DNA of 64,000 nt from CAVSRC01 sp963785065 (GTDB lineage: Bacteria > Pseudomonadota > Alphaproteobacteria > Rhizobiales > Kaistiaceae), in the NCBI GenBank assembly GCA_963785065.1, contig CAWATX010000002.1:372001-436000 (forward strand), given 5' to 3'. The translations under genes and the position numbers were made by a program. Below are positions 41,642 through 50,053 of the stretch, one piece after another. Position 1 is the stretch's first letter, and every line of letters begins with the position of its first letter. The notes below the pieces were generated by a model that was not told where the DNA came from, did no database searches, and was given only the letters and a program-made list of their open reading frames with translations.

Positions 41642-43000
41642 ATGACCCCCGACGACGAAACGCCCAAAGCCACCGACACCGTCAATATCCATTCGCGACC
41701 ATCGGCGCTGCGCATTACCGACATACGCTGCGCTGACATCGTGGGTGCGCCGTTCACCACCTCGCTGCTCAAGATCTACACCAATCAGGGGATCGTCGGC
41801 CTCGGCGAAGTCAGGGACGGTGCCAGCAAGACCTTCGCCCTGATGCTCAAGAGCCGCCTTCTCGGAGAGAATCCCTGCGACGTCGACCGCCTCTTCCGGC
41901 GGATCCGGCAATTCGGCGGCCATGGGCGTCAGGGCGGCGGCGTCTCGGCGGTCGAGATTGCCCTGTGGGACCTCGCCGGCAAGGCCTACGGGGTGCCGAT
42001 CTATCAGATGCTCGGCGGCAAGTTTCGCGACCGGGTACGCATGTACAGCGACACCGATGCAAGCGTGCCCAGCGGCAGCGAGACGGGCAAGCGGCTGAAG
42101 GCGCGCATGGACCTCGGCTACACATTCCTCAAGATGGATCTCGGCCTCAACCAGATCATGCATGTCGACGGTGCGGTCGGCGCGCCGATCGGGCTCGTCG
42201 AGAGCTACAAGGAGAACCCTCACCGGATGGCGGGCGCCTCGGCGGAGGAACGCCGGCGCCGCAACGCCGCCTATGACGTGCACAACGTCCGCCACCCCTT
42301 CACCGGCCTGCACTTCACCGAAAAGGGACTGGACCTGCTCGAGCAGTACATCGCCGAGGTGCGCGCCGAGATCGGTCCGGAGATACCGCTGGCCATCGAC
42401 CATCTCGGCCACATATCGCTCAGCGACGGCATCCGCCTGGCGCGGCGCATCGAAAAGTACAATCCAGCATGGCTGGAGGACGTCCTGCCGTGGCAATATA
42501 CCGCACAATACGAGCAGCTGGCGAAGAGCACGACGGTGCCGATCTGCACCGGCGAGGACATCTACCTGAAGGACGACTTCATGCCGCTGCTCAAGAGCGG
42601 CATCGCGGTGATCCATCCCGACGTGCTGACCAGCGGCGGCATCCTGGAGACCAAGAAGATCGGCGACGCGGCGCAGGAGCATGGCGTTGCCATGGCCATT
42701 CACATGGCCGAGAGCCCGGTCGCGGCGATGGCCGCCGCCCATGTCGCCGTCGCCACCGAGAACTTCCTGGCACTCGAGCAGCACGCCGTCGATGTTCCCT
42801 GGTGGGACGACATCGTCACCGGCGTGGACGGGCCGATCGTCAAGGACGGCTTCATCGCGGTGTCCGACAAGCCCGGTCTCGGCATCGACGACATCGACGA
42901 CGCGGTCATCAGCCAGCACCTGCAGGATGGTGCGACGGGGATTTGGGAGCCCACCGATCGTTGGGACGACGAATACAGCTGGGACCGGACCTGGAGCTGA
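41642..43000 (+). CDS. Enolase-superfamily dehydratase (mandelate racemase/muconate lactonizing type)
   Basis: 452 residues. The N-terminal capping domain (LRITDIRCADIVGAPFTTSLLKIYTNQGIVGLGEVRDG) is followed by the barrel. The metal ligands are Asp253 (AIDHLG), Glu279 (WLEDVLPW) and Glu305 (CTGEDIYL). Lys164 (FLKMDLG) and His354 (AIHMAESP) are in the acid/base positions. Such enzymes dehydrate sugar acids to 2-keto-3-deoxy acids. The RraA-type aldolase gene that follows would then cleave such a product to pyruvate plus an aldehyde. The particular sugar acid is not determinable. Two 21-bp direct repeats and a LacI operator lie upstream. Confidence 0.9.
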   Translation: MTPDDETPKATDTVNIHSRPSALRITDIRCADIVGAPFTTSLLKIYTNQGIVGLGEVRDGASKTFALMLKSRLLGENPCDVDRLFRRIRQFGGHGRQGGGVSAVEIALWDLAGKAYGVPIYQMLGGKFRDRVRMYSDTDASVPSGSETGKRLKARMDLGYTFLKMDLGLNQIMHVDGAVGAPIGLVESYKENPHRMAGASAEERRRRNAAYDVHNVRHPFTGLHFTEKGLDLLEQYIAEVRAEIGPEIPLAIDHLGHISLSDGIRLARRIEKYNPAWLEDVLPWQYTAQYEQLAKSTTVPICTGEDIYLKDDFMPLLKSGIAVIHPDVLTSGGILETKKIGDAAQEHGVAMAIHMAESPVAAMAAAHVAVATENFLALEQHAVDVPWWDDIVTGVDGPIVKDGFIAVSDKPGLGIDDIDDAVISQHLQDGATGIWEPTDRWDDEYSWDRTWS

Positions 43001-43069
43001 GACGATCGCAGCCGCCGGCCAGCGATGACCGTCCGGCGTCTGGCCAACTTGGGGAGGAGCGCCGGTTCG

Positions 43070-43777
43070 ATGCACGAGCAAAGCCGCACAAAACTGTCAT
43101 CAGTCTCGACCGCAACCTTGACGACCGTGCTTCTCAAGCGCGGCCTGCGCAACACGTTCATGGGCGGCATCGGGCTGATCAACCCGCAAGCGCCGCAGCT
43201 GGTCGGGCCGGCGTTCACCTTGCGCTACATCCCGTCGCGCGAGGATCTTGACCAGGTCGGGGTCTTCGAGGACCGCACCCACCCGCAACGGCGCGCGATC
43301 GAGGAAATCCCGCCGGGTGCGGTGTTGGTCATCGACAGCCGCGGCGACGCCACGGCGGCGTCGGCCGGCGGAATTCTGCTGACACGCCTGTGGAAGCGTG
43401 GTGCCGCCGGCGTGGTCACCGACGGCGGCTTCCGCGACACCCCCGACATCGCCAAGCTGCCGCTGCCCGTCTATCACGCACGGCCGTCGGCGCCGACCAA
43501 TCTGATCAAGCACCATGCGATCGATGTGAACGTGCCGATCGGCTGCGGCGGCGTGGCGGTCTATCCCGGCGACATCGTCGTCGGTGACGGCGAAGGTGTG
43601 GTCATCATCCCCGGCGCGCTCGCCGACGAGGTCGCCGACGAAGCCCACGAGCAGACCATCTTCGAGGACTTCGTCACCGAGAAGGTGATGGCCGGCAGCT
43701 CGATCTTCGGCATCTATCCACCCAACGAGGAATCGAAAGCCGAGTTCGCCGAATGGCGTGCCGCGAAGGGACGTTGA
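43070..43777 (+). CDS. RraA-fold aldolase (HMG/CHA aldolase-like)
   Basis: 235 residues. The RraA-like fold is clear from VGPAFTLRYIPSREDL, IPPGAVLVIDSRGD and AGGILLTRLWKRGAAGVVTDGGFRD. In the latter, Arg122 and Asp123 match the GGxRD pair needed by divalent-cation-dependent 4-hydroxy-4-methyl-2-oxoglutarate aldolases, so this is likely an active pyruvate aldolase and not a ribonuclease inhibitor. The ATG at 43070 is preceded by GGGGAGGAG. It follows the dehydratase gene by ~70 bases, supporting a dehydratase-aldolase route for a sugar acid. Confidence 0.88.
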   Translation: MHEQSRTKLSSVSTATLTTVLLKRGLRNTFMGGIGLINPQAPQLVGPAFTLRYIPSREDLDQVGVFEDRTHPQRRAIEEIPPGAVLVIDSRGDATAASAGGILLTRLWKRGAAGVVTDGGFRDTPDIAKLPLPVYHARPSAPTNLIKHHAIDVNVPIGCGGVAVYPGDIVVGDGEGVVIIPGALADEVADEAHEQTIFEDFVTEKVMAGSSIFGIYPPNEESKAEFAEWRAAKGR

Positions 43778-43811
43778 CCCGCCGCACTGCCGGCGTCAGG
43801 CTGCCCGCCCG

Positions 43812-44801
43812 CTAACGCACCAGTCGCTCGCGTCCGTAGAGCAGCAGCATCGCGATGATGACGGCGCCGTAGATCACCTGGCGGCCGGCCTCCGGCATCT
43901 GCATGACCGACAGGATTGATTGCAGGAGCGTGATCAGGATGACGCCCGCGACCGTGCCTAGATAGCTGCCGCGTCCGCCGAGGATGGACGTACCGCCGAG
44001 CACCACGGCGGCAATCGACGGCAGCAGATAGACATCGCCCATCGCCTGCGCCGCCTTGGAGGCATAGCCGGCGAGCAGCACGCCGCCGAAGGCGGCAAGA
44101 CCGCCCGAGATGGCGAAGGCGATCATCACCACCCGGCGCGTGTTGACGCCGGAGAGATAGGCCGCGCGCTCGCGGTTGCCGATGCCGTAGACGGAGCGAC
44201 CGAAGGTCGTACGGCCGAGCAGGAAGACTGCCGCGAGACCGACCACCGCCCAGACGATCACCCCATTCGGCACACCGGGGATGGCGAAGCCGGTGGCGAG
44301 GTAACGCATTGGCGGCGAAGCGAAATCGCGCGGCGAGAAGCCACCCGAATAGACCACCATCAGCCCTTGCGCGACAGCGTTCGTGGCCAGCGTGATGATC
44401 ATCGAGGGAATGCGCAGATAGGCCACGCCGAAGCCGTTGACCAGACCGAGCGCGACCCCGCACAGGATGCCGAACGGCACCGACAGGACGATGCCGATCG
44501 TGCCCCAGGAGGTGATCGCGCAGGCCATCATGGCGCCGGTGGTGACCAGCCAGGGCACCGACAGGTCGATCTGGCCGAGCAGGATGACCACCATCATGCC
44601 GGTCGCGATGACGCCGAGGAACGAGGCCACCTTGAGCTGTTGCAGCAGGTATTCCGGCGACAGGAAATTGGCGTCGTAGAGGCTGCCGAGAAGCAGCAGC
44701 GCGATGATGCAGGCAAAGGCGGTCGCCACCGCCGGATCGCGGCGGACAAACCCAGGCAGATGGGACGCCAGACGTTCGCTTGCGCTCGTCACGTGGCTCA
44801 T
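43812..44801 (-). CDS. Sugar ABC transporter permease, RbsC-type (second permease)
   Basis: 329 residues with 8-10 TM segments. The wording GVIATGMMVVILLGQIDLSVPWLVTTGAMMACAI, ITLATNAVAQGLMVVYSGG and YGIGNRERAAYLSGVNTRRVVMIAFAISGGLAAFGGVLLAGY is the ribose/xylose-type BPD_transp_2 family. Its ATG overlaps the TGA of the preceding permease gene (ATGA). The heteromeric permease pair with the RbsA-type ATPase and a periplasmic binding protein completes an importer whose substrate is likely a sugar or sugar acid handled by the adjacent dehydratase. Confidence 0.92.
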   Translation of the reverse strand: MSHVTSASERLASHLPGFVRRDPAVATAFACIIALLLLGSLYDANFLSPEYLLQQLKVASFLGVIATGMMVVILLGQIDLSVPWLVTTGAMMACAITSWGTIGIVLSVPFGILCGVALGLVNGFGVAYLRIPSMIITLATNAVAQGLMVVYSGGFSPRDFASPPMRYLATGFAIPGVPNGVIVWAVVGLAAVFLLGRTTFGRSVYGIGNRERAAYLSGVNTRRVVMIAFAISGGLAAFGGVLLAGYASKAAQAMGDVYLLPSIAAVVLGGTSILGGRGSYLGTVAGVILITLLQSILSVMQMPEAGRQVIYGAVIIAMLLLYGRERLVR

Positions 44802-45802
44802 AGGAACCAATCCAGCCGGTTGCGGACCCGGAAGAGGCCGAAGGCGGTGAGGCTGACGGCGAGCATCAGCACCACCCCCTGAAAGAGCGGCTGCCACAGC
44901 GGGTCGAAGTCGAAGACGAAGAGCAGGTCGCCGATGGTGCGGAAGGCAAGCGCGCCGAAGATCGCGCCGACGGCGCTTCCCGTCCCGCCGAACAGCGACA
45001 CGCCGCCGAGCACCACCGCCGCGATCGAGAACAGCGTGTAGCTGCTGCCCGAGGCATAGGCGGCCTCGCCGGTATAGGTGAAGAAGGTCAGGAACAGGCC
45101 GCCGAGCGCGCTGAGCACGCCGGCCAGCGTATAGGCCGCGAACTTTGCCCGCTTGACCGGGACGCCCGACATGTAGGCGGCGACCTCGGACGACCCGACG
45201 GCATAGGCGGCCCGGCCGGTGACCGAGCGGCTGAACGGCACCCAGATGACCAGCACCACCACCGCCAGCACCACCAGGCTCGCCGGGAACGAGTCGAACA
45301 CCTTGCCGGTCATCATGTCGGCGAGATCGCCATTGACGCTGCCGCCCGGGAAGGGCCTGAGCAGCAGGGCGATGCCATAGTAGATGGCGCCGGTGGCGAT
45401 GGTGGTGACGATCGGCTGAAGGCGGCCGAAGATGACCACGAAGCCGTTGAGCGCGCCGCACGCCGCGCCGGCCGCGAGCACGCCGAGGACGCCGAGCGCG
45501 GTCTGCCAGGGCGAGCCCACCACGATCCACGAGGCCAGGCAGTTGGTCAGCGTGAAGACCATGCCGACCGACAGGTCGATGCCCGCGGTGATCACTACCA
45601 GCGCCTGCGCCATCGCCACGAAGGCAAGCAGCACGCCCTTGTTGGCGGCCGTCTGCACCACGTTTGAGACGGTCCGCTCGGTGAAGCCGTTGTTCGCGAT
45701 CGCCGGGTGATTGACCAGGTAGATCGTGAACATCACCGCGAAGATGCCGAACGCGAGCAGCGCGCCGCGCTGCTCAGCCAGCCATAAGCGCCATTCCTTC
45801 AC
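44798..45802 (-). CDS. Sugar ABC transporter permease, RbsC-type (first permease)
   Basis: 334 residues. FVAMAQALVVITAGIDLSVGMVFTLTNCLASWIV, GRLQPIVTTIATGAIYYGIALLL and YAVGSSEVAAYMSGVPVKRAKFAAYTLAGVLSALGGLFLTFFTYTG are typical of RbsC-like permeases. The GTG start overlaps the TGA of the ATPase gene (GTGA). The N-terminus is a short cytoplasmic KEWRLWLAEQRG. Two different permeases in one operon suggest a heterodimer. Confidence 0.92.
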   Translation of the reverse strand: MKEWRLWLAEQRGALLAFGIFAVMFTIYLVNHPAIANNGFTERTVSNVVQTAANKGVLLAFVAMAQALVVITAGIDLSVGMVFTLTNCLASWIVVGSPWQTALGVLGVLAAGAACGALNGFVVIFGRLQPIVTTIATGAIYYGIALLLRPFPGGSVNGDLADMMTGKVFDSFPASLVVLAVVVLVIWVPFSRSVTGRAAYAVGSSEVAAYMSGVPVKRAKFAAYTLAGVLSALGGLFLTFFTYTGEAAYASGSSYTLFSIAAVVLGGVSLFGGTGSAVGAIFGALAFRTIGDLLFVFDFDPLWQPLFQGVVLMLAVSLTAFGLFRVRNRLDWFL

Positions 45803-47352
45803 GCCTCGACCGCCGGCTGCACGCCGGCCTCCTCTGCGGTTGCGATGTTGAGAGCGCTGGCAAGCAGCGCATGCTCGGTGATCTCTTCGGCAACGAGTTC
45901 ACGCTGGACGGCGCCGTCATAAAGCACCAGCACACGGTCGCAGCAGCCGATCAGCTCGTCGTAGTCGGTGGAATAGAAGAGGATTGCGGCGCCCGCGTCG
46001 GCAAGCTTGCGCAGAAGCTGATAGATCTCCTGCTTGGTGCCGACATCGATGCCGCGCGTCGGATCGTTGAGCAGGATGATCCGCGGCTCGCGCATCAGCC
46101 ACTTGGCGATGACCACCTTCTGCTGGTTGCCGCCCGACAGGTTGGCGACAGCGACGGCCGTGCCGTCGGTGCGGATGGCGAGCAGCTTGATGACCTCATC
46201 GACCATGCGCGTTTCCTTGGCGCCGTCGATGACGCCGCCCTTGGCAATGCGGTCGAGCACCGTGAACGACAGGTTGTCGCGCACCGACATGGGCAACATC
46301 AGCCCTTCGGTCTTGCGGTCTTCCGGGATGAGGGCCATGCCGATGCCCTCGGCGCGGGCGCGCGTCGGGCTGGTCACCGAAACCGGCTTGCCGTCGATCT
46401 TGAAGCTGCCGGTGAGCCCGCGCAGCACCCCGAAGAGCGCCAGCAGCAGCTCGCGCTGCCCCTGGCCGTCGAGGCCACCGAGGCCAACCACCTCGCCCGG
46501 GCGCACGGCAAACGAAATGTCGCGCAGGCGGTTGGTCCACGACAGCTTGCTGACCTCGAGCGCCGGCGTCTTGCCGGCATTGGCGCCGGGTTGCGGCTTT
46601 GGTGGAAAGACGTGGCTGTATTCCCGACCGATCATCATCTCGACGACCTCGTTGTCGGTCTTGGTGCCGGCCTCGTAGGTAGCCACGTTCTGTCCGTTGC
46701 GGAACACCGTGCACTCGTCGGCAAGCTCGGCGATCTCATGCATGCGATGCGAGATGTAGAGGAGCGCCAGCCCCTCCTCACGCAGCCTTTTCAGCACCGC
46801 GAACACGCGTGCCACGTCGGCTGAAGTCAGCGCCGACGTCGCCTCGTCGAGGATGAGGATACGCGGATTGAGCGCCAGCGCCTTGGCGATCTCGACCATC
46901 TGCCGGCGCGACAGCGGCAGATCCTTGACCAGCGCGCGCGGATGGATGTCGGGCGCCCCGGCGCGGGCAAGCGCCTCCTCCGCCATGCGCCTCTGGGCGG
47001 CCCGATCGATCATGCCGAACCGCTTCGGCGGCCGCGAAATCGCGATATTGTCGGCGACCGTCAGGTCCGGGATCAGCGACAGCTCCTGGAAGATGCACAC
47101 GATGCCGGCATGGTTGGCCGCCGCCGGATCGGGGAAGCGGACCTCGCGCCCGTCCAGCGTCATGCGTCCCTCGTCAGGCGCCACGACCCCGGACATGATC
47201 TTGATAAGCGTCGACTTGCCGGCGCCGTTCTCGCCGAGAATGGCGTGGATGCGGCCGGCGGTGACGGTCAGCTCGGCATTGTCGAGCGCCACGACGCCGC
47301 CATAGCGCTTGGTGACCCCCTCCATCCGAAAGAACGGCTGAGCGCTCTCCAT
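45799..47352 (-). CDS. Sugar ABC transporter ATP-binding protein, RbsA-type (two NBDs)
   Basis: 517 residues with two nucleotide-binding domains. Domain 1 has Walker A GENGAGKSTLIKIMSG, a degenerate signature LSRRQMVEIAKALAL and Walker B ILILDEATSALT. Domain 2 has a degenerate Walker A region (GLGGLDGQGQRELLLALFG), signature LSGGNQQKVVIAKWL and Walker B IILLNDPTRGIDVG. This asymmetry is normal for RbsA/MglA/XylG. The ATG at 47352 is preceded by GGGGAGGAG; a GTG at 47370 is less likely. It drives the following two permeases and is coupled to them by overlapping codons. Confidence 0.93.
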   Translation of the reverse strand: MESAQPFFRMEGVTKRYGGVVALDNAELTVTAGRIHAILGENGAGKSTLIKIMSGVVAPDEGRMTLDGREVRFPDPAAANHAGIVCIFQELSLIPDLTVADNIAISRPPKRFGMIDRAAQRRMAEEALARAGAPDIHPRALVKDLPLSRRQMVEIAKALALNPRILILDEATSALTSADVARVFAVLKRLREEGLALLYISHRMHEIAELADECTVFRNGQNVATYEAGTKTDNEVVEMMIGREYSHVFPPKPQPGANAGKTPALEVSKLSWTNRLRDISFAVRPGEVVGLGGLDGQGQRELLLALFGVLRGLTGSFKIDGKPVSVTSPTRARAEGIGMALIPEDRKTEGLMLPMSVRDNLSFTVLDRIAKGGVIDGAKETRMVDEVIKLLAIRTDGTAVAVANLSGGNQQKVVIAKWLMREPRIILLNDPTRGIDVGTKQEIYQLLRKLADAGAAILFYSTDYDELIGCCDRVLVLYDGAVQRELVAEEITEHALLASALNIATAEEAGVQPAVEA

Positions 47353-47394
47353 CGGCTCCTCCCCAGGCACCGCGGATTATCGTTCTCGTGCAAA

Positions 47395-47419
47395 GCGCCG
47401 CGGGGAGTGCCCGCGGCGC
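47395..47419 (-). promoter_or_regulatory. Intercistronic hairpin between binding-protein and ATPase genes
   Basis: GCGCCGCGGG and CCCGCGGCGC form a perfect 10-bp stem with a 5-base loop in the 88-base gap after the binding-protein stop (47441). The same layout occurs in the two other binding-protein operons here. It probably sets higher expression of the binding protein. Confidence 0.6.
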
Positions 47420-47440
47420 CAGGCACGATTTCAGGTGAGC

Positions 47441-48583
47441 CTACTGGTTTTCCTTCGACTGGCCCATGATTTCCTGCGCCGTGAAATTGATGCCGCAGGT
47501 GGGGAAGGAGTTGCCGACGAAGAAGTTGTCCGACTCCTTCGGGAAGTAGTCCTGTCCCGCCTTCAGGTCGGGATCGGAGGCGACCGCCAGCGGCAACTTG
47601 ATCGACTGGGGCACGACCTGGCCTTCGAGCGCCGCAATCGCGGTCTTGATGGCAACCGCGACCTGGGCCGGGCCGGTGCCGGCCGAAGTGCACTTCAAGC
47701 CGTCCTTGGAATATTCGGCGCAGAACTTGCGGAAGCCGTTCTCGGTCTCGCCGCCGAAGGGCACCATCGGGTGCTTGGCGTCGAGCATGGCCTGGACGAC
47801 GCCGGTGTCGCCGCCCTGGGCGGTGATGCCGTCGAACGGACCGTTGGTGGCGATGGCGTCGGCGGTCACCTTCTGGGCGACGCCGTCGTCCCACTTGCCC
47901 ATCACCTCGGTCACGTTCCACGTCTTGCCGGAGGCATCGAAGGTCTCGTGGATACCGTTGTGGCGATCGGTATCGACCGAGGTACCAGCGACGCCGCGCA
48001 CTTCGAGCACCTTGCCGCCGTTGGGCAGGTGCTCGACCAGCCACTTGGCCCACAGCACGCCGAGACCCTTCTGGTCGACGTTGACGTTGATGTCGTCGGT
48101 GGTGTCGAGAATATTATCGAAGGCGACGAGGATGACGCCGGCCTGCTTGGCGCGCCGGATGACCGGCTCGAAGGCAGTCGGATTCTGCGCGTCGACAACG
48201 ATCGCGTCATAGCCGGAATCGATGAAGTTGTTGATCGCGGAGATCTGCGCCGGCACGTCCTCGCCGGTCGACACCACCTTGAACTCCTTCAGCTTGGCGG
48301 CAACGTCCTTCTGCGCCGCATAGGCCTTGGCCGTCTGGATCATCTGGATGCGCCAGGTGTTGGCGATGTAGCCGTTGGCCAGTGCGATGCGGAACGGCCC
48401 CTTCTTGGCGGGGTATTTCAGGAACTTGGTGTCGGCCGCCCACGGCGCGAAGCAATCCGGCTCCGCTGCGGGGCCCGACACGACCTCGGGACCCGCCGCC
48501 GTCGCGACGGTCTGGAATGCGAGCAAAGCACCGACAGCAGCACCAGTCCCAAGTATCGAACGCAGGATTGATGTCGTCTTCAT
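47441..48583 (-). CDS. Periplasmic sugar-binding protein, RbsB/type-1 fold
   Basis: 380 residues with a signal peptide (ILRSILGTGAAVGALLAFQTVATAA). The periplasmic-binding type 1 fold is shown by FRIALANGYIANTWRIQMIQTAKAYAAQ, QISAINNFIDSGYDAIVVDAQNPTAFEPVIRRAKQAGVILVAFDNIL and DGITAQGGDTGVVQAMLDAKHPMVPFGGE. It delivers a sugar or sugar acid to the RbsA/C/C importer encoded downstream. GGGAGGG precedes the ATG. The LacI-type operator at 48718 lies ~135 bases upstream. Confidence 0.93.
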   Translation of the reverse strand: MKTTSILRSILGTGAAVGALLAFQTVATAAGPEVVSGPAAEPDCFAPWAADTKFLKYPAKKGPFRIALANGYIANTWRIQMIQTAKAYAAQKDVAAKLKEFKVVSTGEDVPAQISAINNFIDSGYDAIVVDAQNPTAFEPVIRRAKQAGVILVAFDNILDTTDDINVNVDQKGLGVLWAKWLVEHLPNGGKVLEVRGVAGTSVDTDRHNGIHETFDASGKTWNVTEVMGKWDDGVAQKVTADAIATNGPFDGITAQGGDTGVVQAMLDAKHPMVPFGGETENGFRKFCAEYSKDGLKCTSAGTGPAQVAVAIKTAIAALEGQVVPQSIKLPLAVASDPDLKAGQDYFPKESDNFFVGNSFPTCGINFTAQEIMGQSKENQ

Positions 48584-48717
48584 AGGTCTTCCCTCCCTTT
48601 ATGAAGCGTGATTGCGCGTCGTTTCACTTGCGGACCGCGGCACAGTTTCTGCGCCGATCACTTGGCAATCCGCTTCAGTGCTCTTCCCCCGACGCGCGAT
48701 CGACGTATATGTGGCCA

Positions 48718-48731
48718 TGAAAGCGCTGTCA
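48718..48731. promoter_or_regulatory. LacI-family operator, near-perfect palindrome
   Basis: TGAAAGCGCTGTCA differs by one base from the perfect palindrome at 41423. It lies in the divergent region between the importer operon (start 48583) and the LacI-type regulator (start 48791), so it can serve autoregulation and importer control. Confidence 0.75.
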
Positions 48732-48790
48732 ACTGAAGAATAGCAAGACATCTGGGTCTGTGCTTGCTACACAAGTGGGGACGAGACACC

Positions 48791-49834
48791 ATGGAAGAGC
48801 TGGCAAATCCCCCGAGCGGACCGCGGCGGCGTGCGACGTTGAGTGATGTCGCGGCGCTGGCTGGCGTCAGCGCCGTCACCGTGTCGCGCACGCTTCGCCG
48901 ACCGGAGATGGTCTCCGATGACCTTCGCGCGCGCGTTCTGAGCGCGGTTGACGCACTGGACTACATCCCCAATCAGCACGCCAGCGCCCTCGCCTCGTCG
49001 CGCACCGGCACGATCGGCGTCCTGGTTCCCTCGCTCACCAACGGCGTCTTCGACGACTATCTGCGGGCCTTGCACGATGCCTTTCTGCCGATCGGATTCC
49101 AGGTCCTGGTGCAGAACTGGCGCTATGAGCCGGCGGAGGAGGAGCGGGCGATCGCCACGATGCTCGGCCAACGCCCGGAGGCCATGATCCTGGCCGGCAT
49201 CGACCAGGGCGACCAGACGCGCCGCATCCTCGAGAAGGTCGACATACCCGTCGTTCAGACGATGGAACTGACCAACGACCCGATCGACATCAACATCGGC
49301 TGCTCACAGGTGGATGCCGCTCACGCCGCCACCCGCCACCTGCTTGACCTTGGTCACCGCCGCATAGGCCATATGAGCGCCCGGCTGGATTTCCGCGCCC
49401 GGCGCCGCATCGACGGCTACCGACGTGCCATGCAGGAAGCAGACATCGCCGTGGCCGATCGTATGGCATTGTCTGTCGAGCCCGCCGGCTTTGGGCTGGG
49501 TACCCGGCTTTTCGCGGAACTCATGGCCCGCGCGCCGGACACCGACGCGATCTTTGCCTCCAACGACGACATTGCGCTCGGTGCAATGTTCGAAGCCCAC
49601 CGGCGTGGCCTGCGCGTCCCCGACGACATCTCGATCATTGGTTTCAACGACGCGGAGATATGCGCTTGGAGCCATCCGACATTGTCGTCGGTGGCGACGC
49701 CGCGCTACGAAATGGGACGCGATGCAGCGTCGATTGTCACGCGCATCATCCGCGGCGACGGCCGACGGCCGAACAACCCGATCATCGACCTCGGCTTTCA
49801 GGTTCGCGCACGCCACAGCACCATCCGGCGCTGA
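48791..49834 (+). CDS. LacI-family transcriptional regulator
   Basis: 347 residues. The N-terminal helix-turn-helix and hinge helix read TLSDVAALAGVSAVTVSRTLRRPEMVSDDLRARVLSAVDALDYIPNQHASALAS. The type 1 periplasmic-binding-like effector domain follows (TGTIGVLVPSLTNGVFDDYLRALHDAF, ATRHLLDLGHRRIGHM, FASNDDIALGAMFEA). It is most like GntR/gluconate-type LacI proteins in wording. The ATG at 48791 has GGGGA upstream and was preferred to a TTG at 48764. It likely represses the divergent importer and, through the matching operator at 41423, the GH94 transport operon. Confidence 0.93.
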   Translation: MEELANPPSGPRRRATLSDVAALAGVSAVTVSRTLRRPEMVSDDLRARVLSAVDALDYIPNQHASALASSRTGTIGVLVPSLTNGVFDDYLRALHDAFLPIGFQVLVQNWRYEPAEEERAIATMLGQRPEAMILAGIDQGDQTRRILEKVDIPVVQTMELTNDPIDINIGCSQVDAAHAATRHLLDLGHRRIGHMSARLDFRARRRIDGYRRAMQEADIAVADRMALSVEPAGFGLGTRLFAELMARAPDTDAIFASNDDIALGAMFEAHRRGLRVPDDISIIGFNDAEICAWSHPTLSSVATPRYEMGRDAASIVTRIIRGDGRRPNNPIIDLGFQVRARHSTIRR

Positions 49835-49864
49835 CGCTTGTCGGTGTGGCCCGGCAGCGGATCC

Positions 49865-50010
49865 TAGAGCGCTTCCTGGTCAGATAGAATCATTCCGACG
49901 GAGCGATCTTGCGACAGGATCGAGCCGGCGGACGATGGACGTATCCGCGATACGTTCGCGGCCGACGGCGATGATTATGGTGCAGAAGCGCCCGTCCCTC
50001 CGGGTTTCTT
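49865..50010. repeat. Diverged copy 2 of the palindromic repeat family
   Basis: It opens with CTAGAGC and shares long blocks with the copy at 26214-26340, for example CATTCCGACGGAGCGAT, TTGCGACAGGATC and AGCCGGCGG. Identity is roughly three quarters over ~125 bases. The right arm is degraded (GCAGAAGCGCCCGTCCC against GCAAAATCGCTCCGTC). It lies exactly between the LacI gene and the atypical lipid-transport operon. Confidence 0.82.
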
Positions 50011-50053
50011 AACCGGCGGGCGCCGGACGCCGATCCCGGCTCGACCGATGCCC

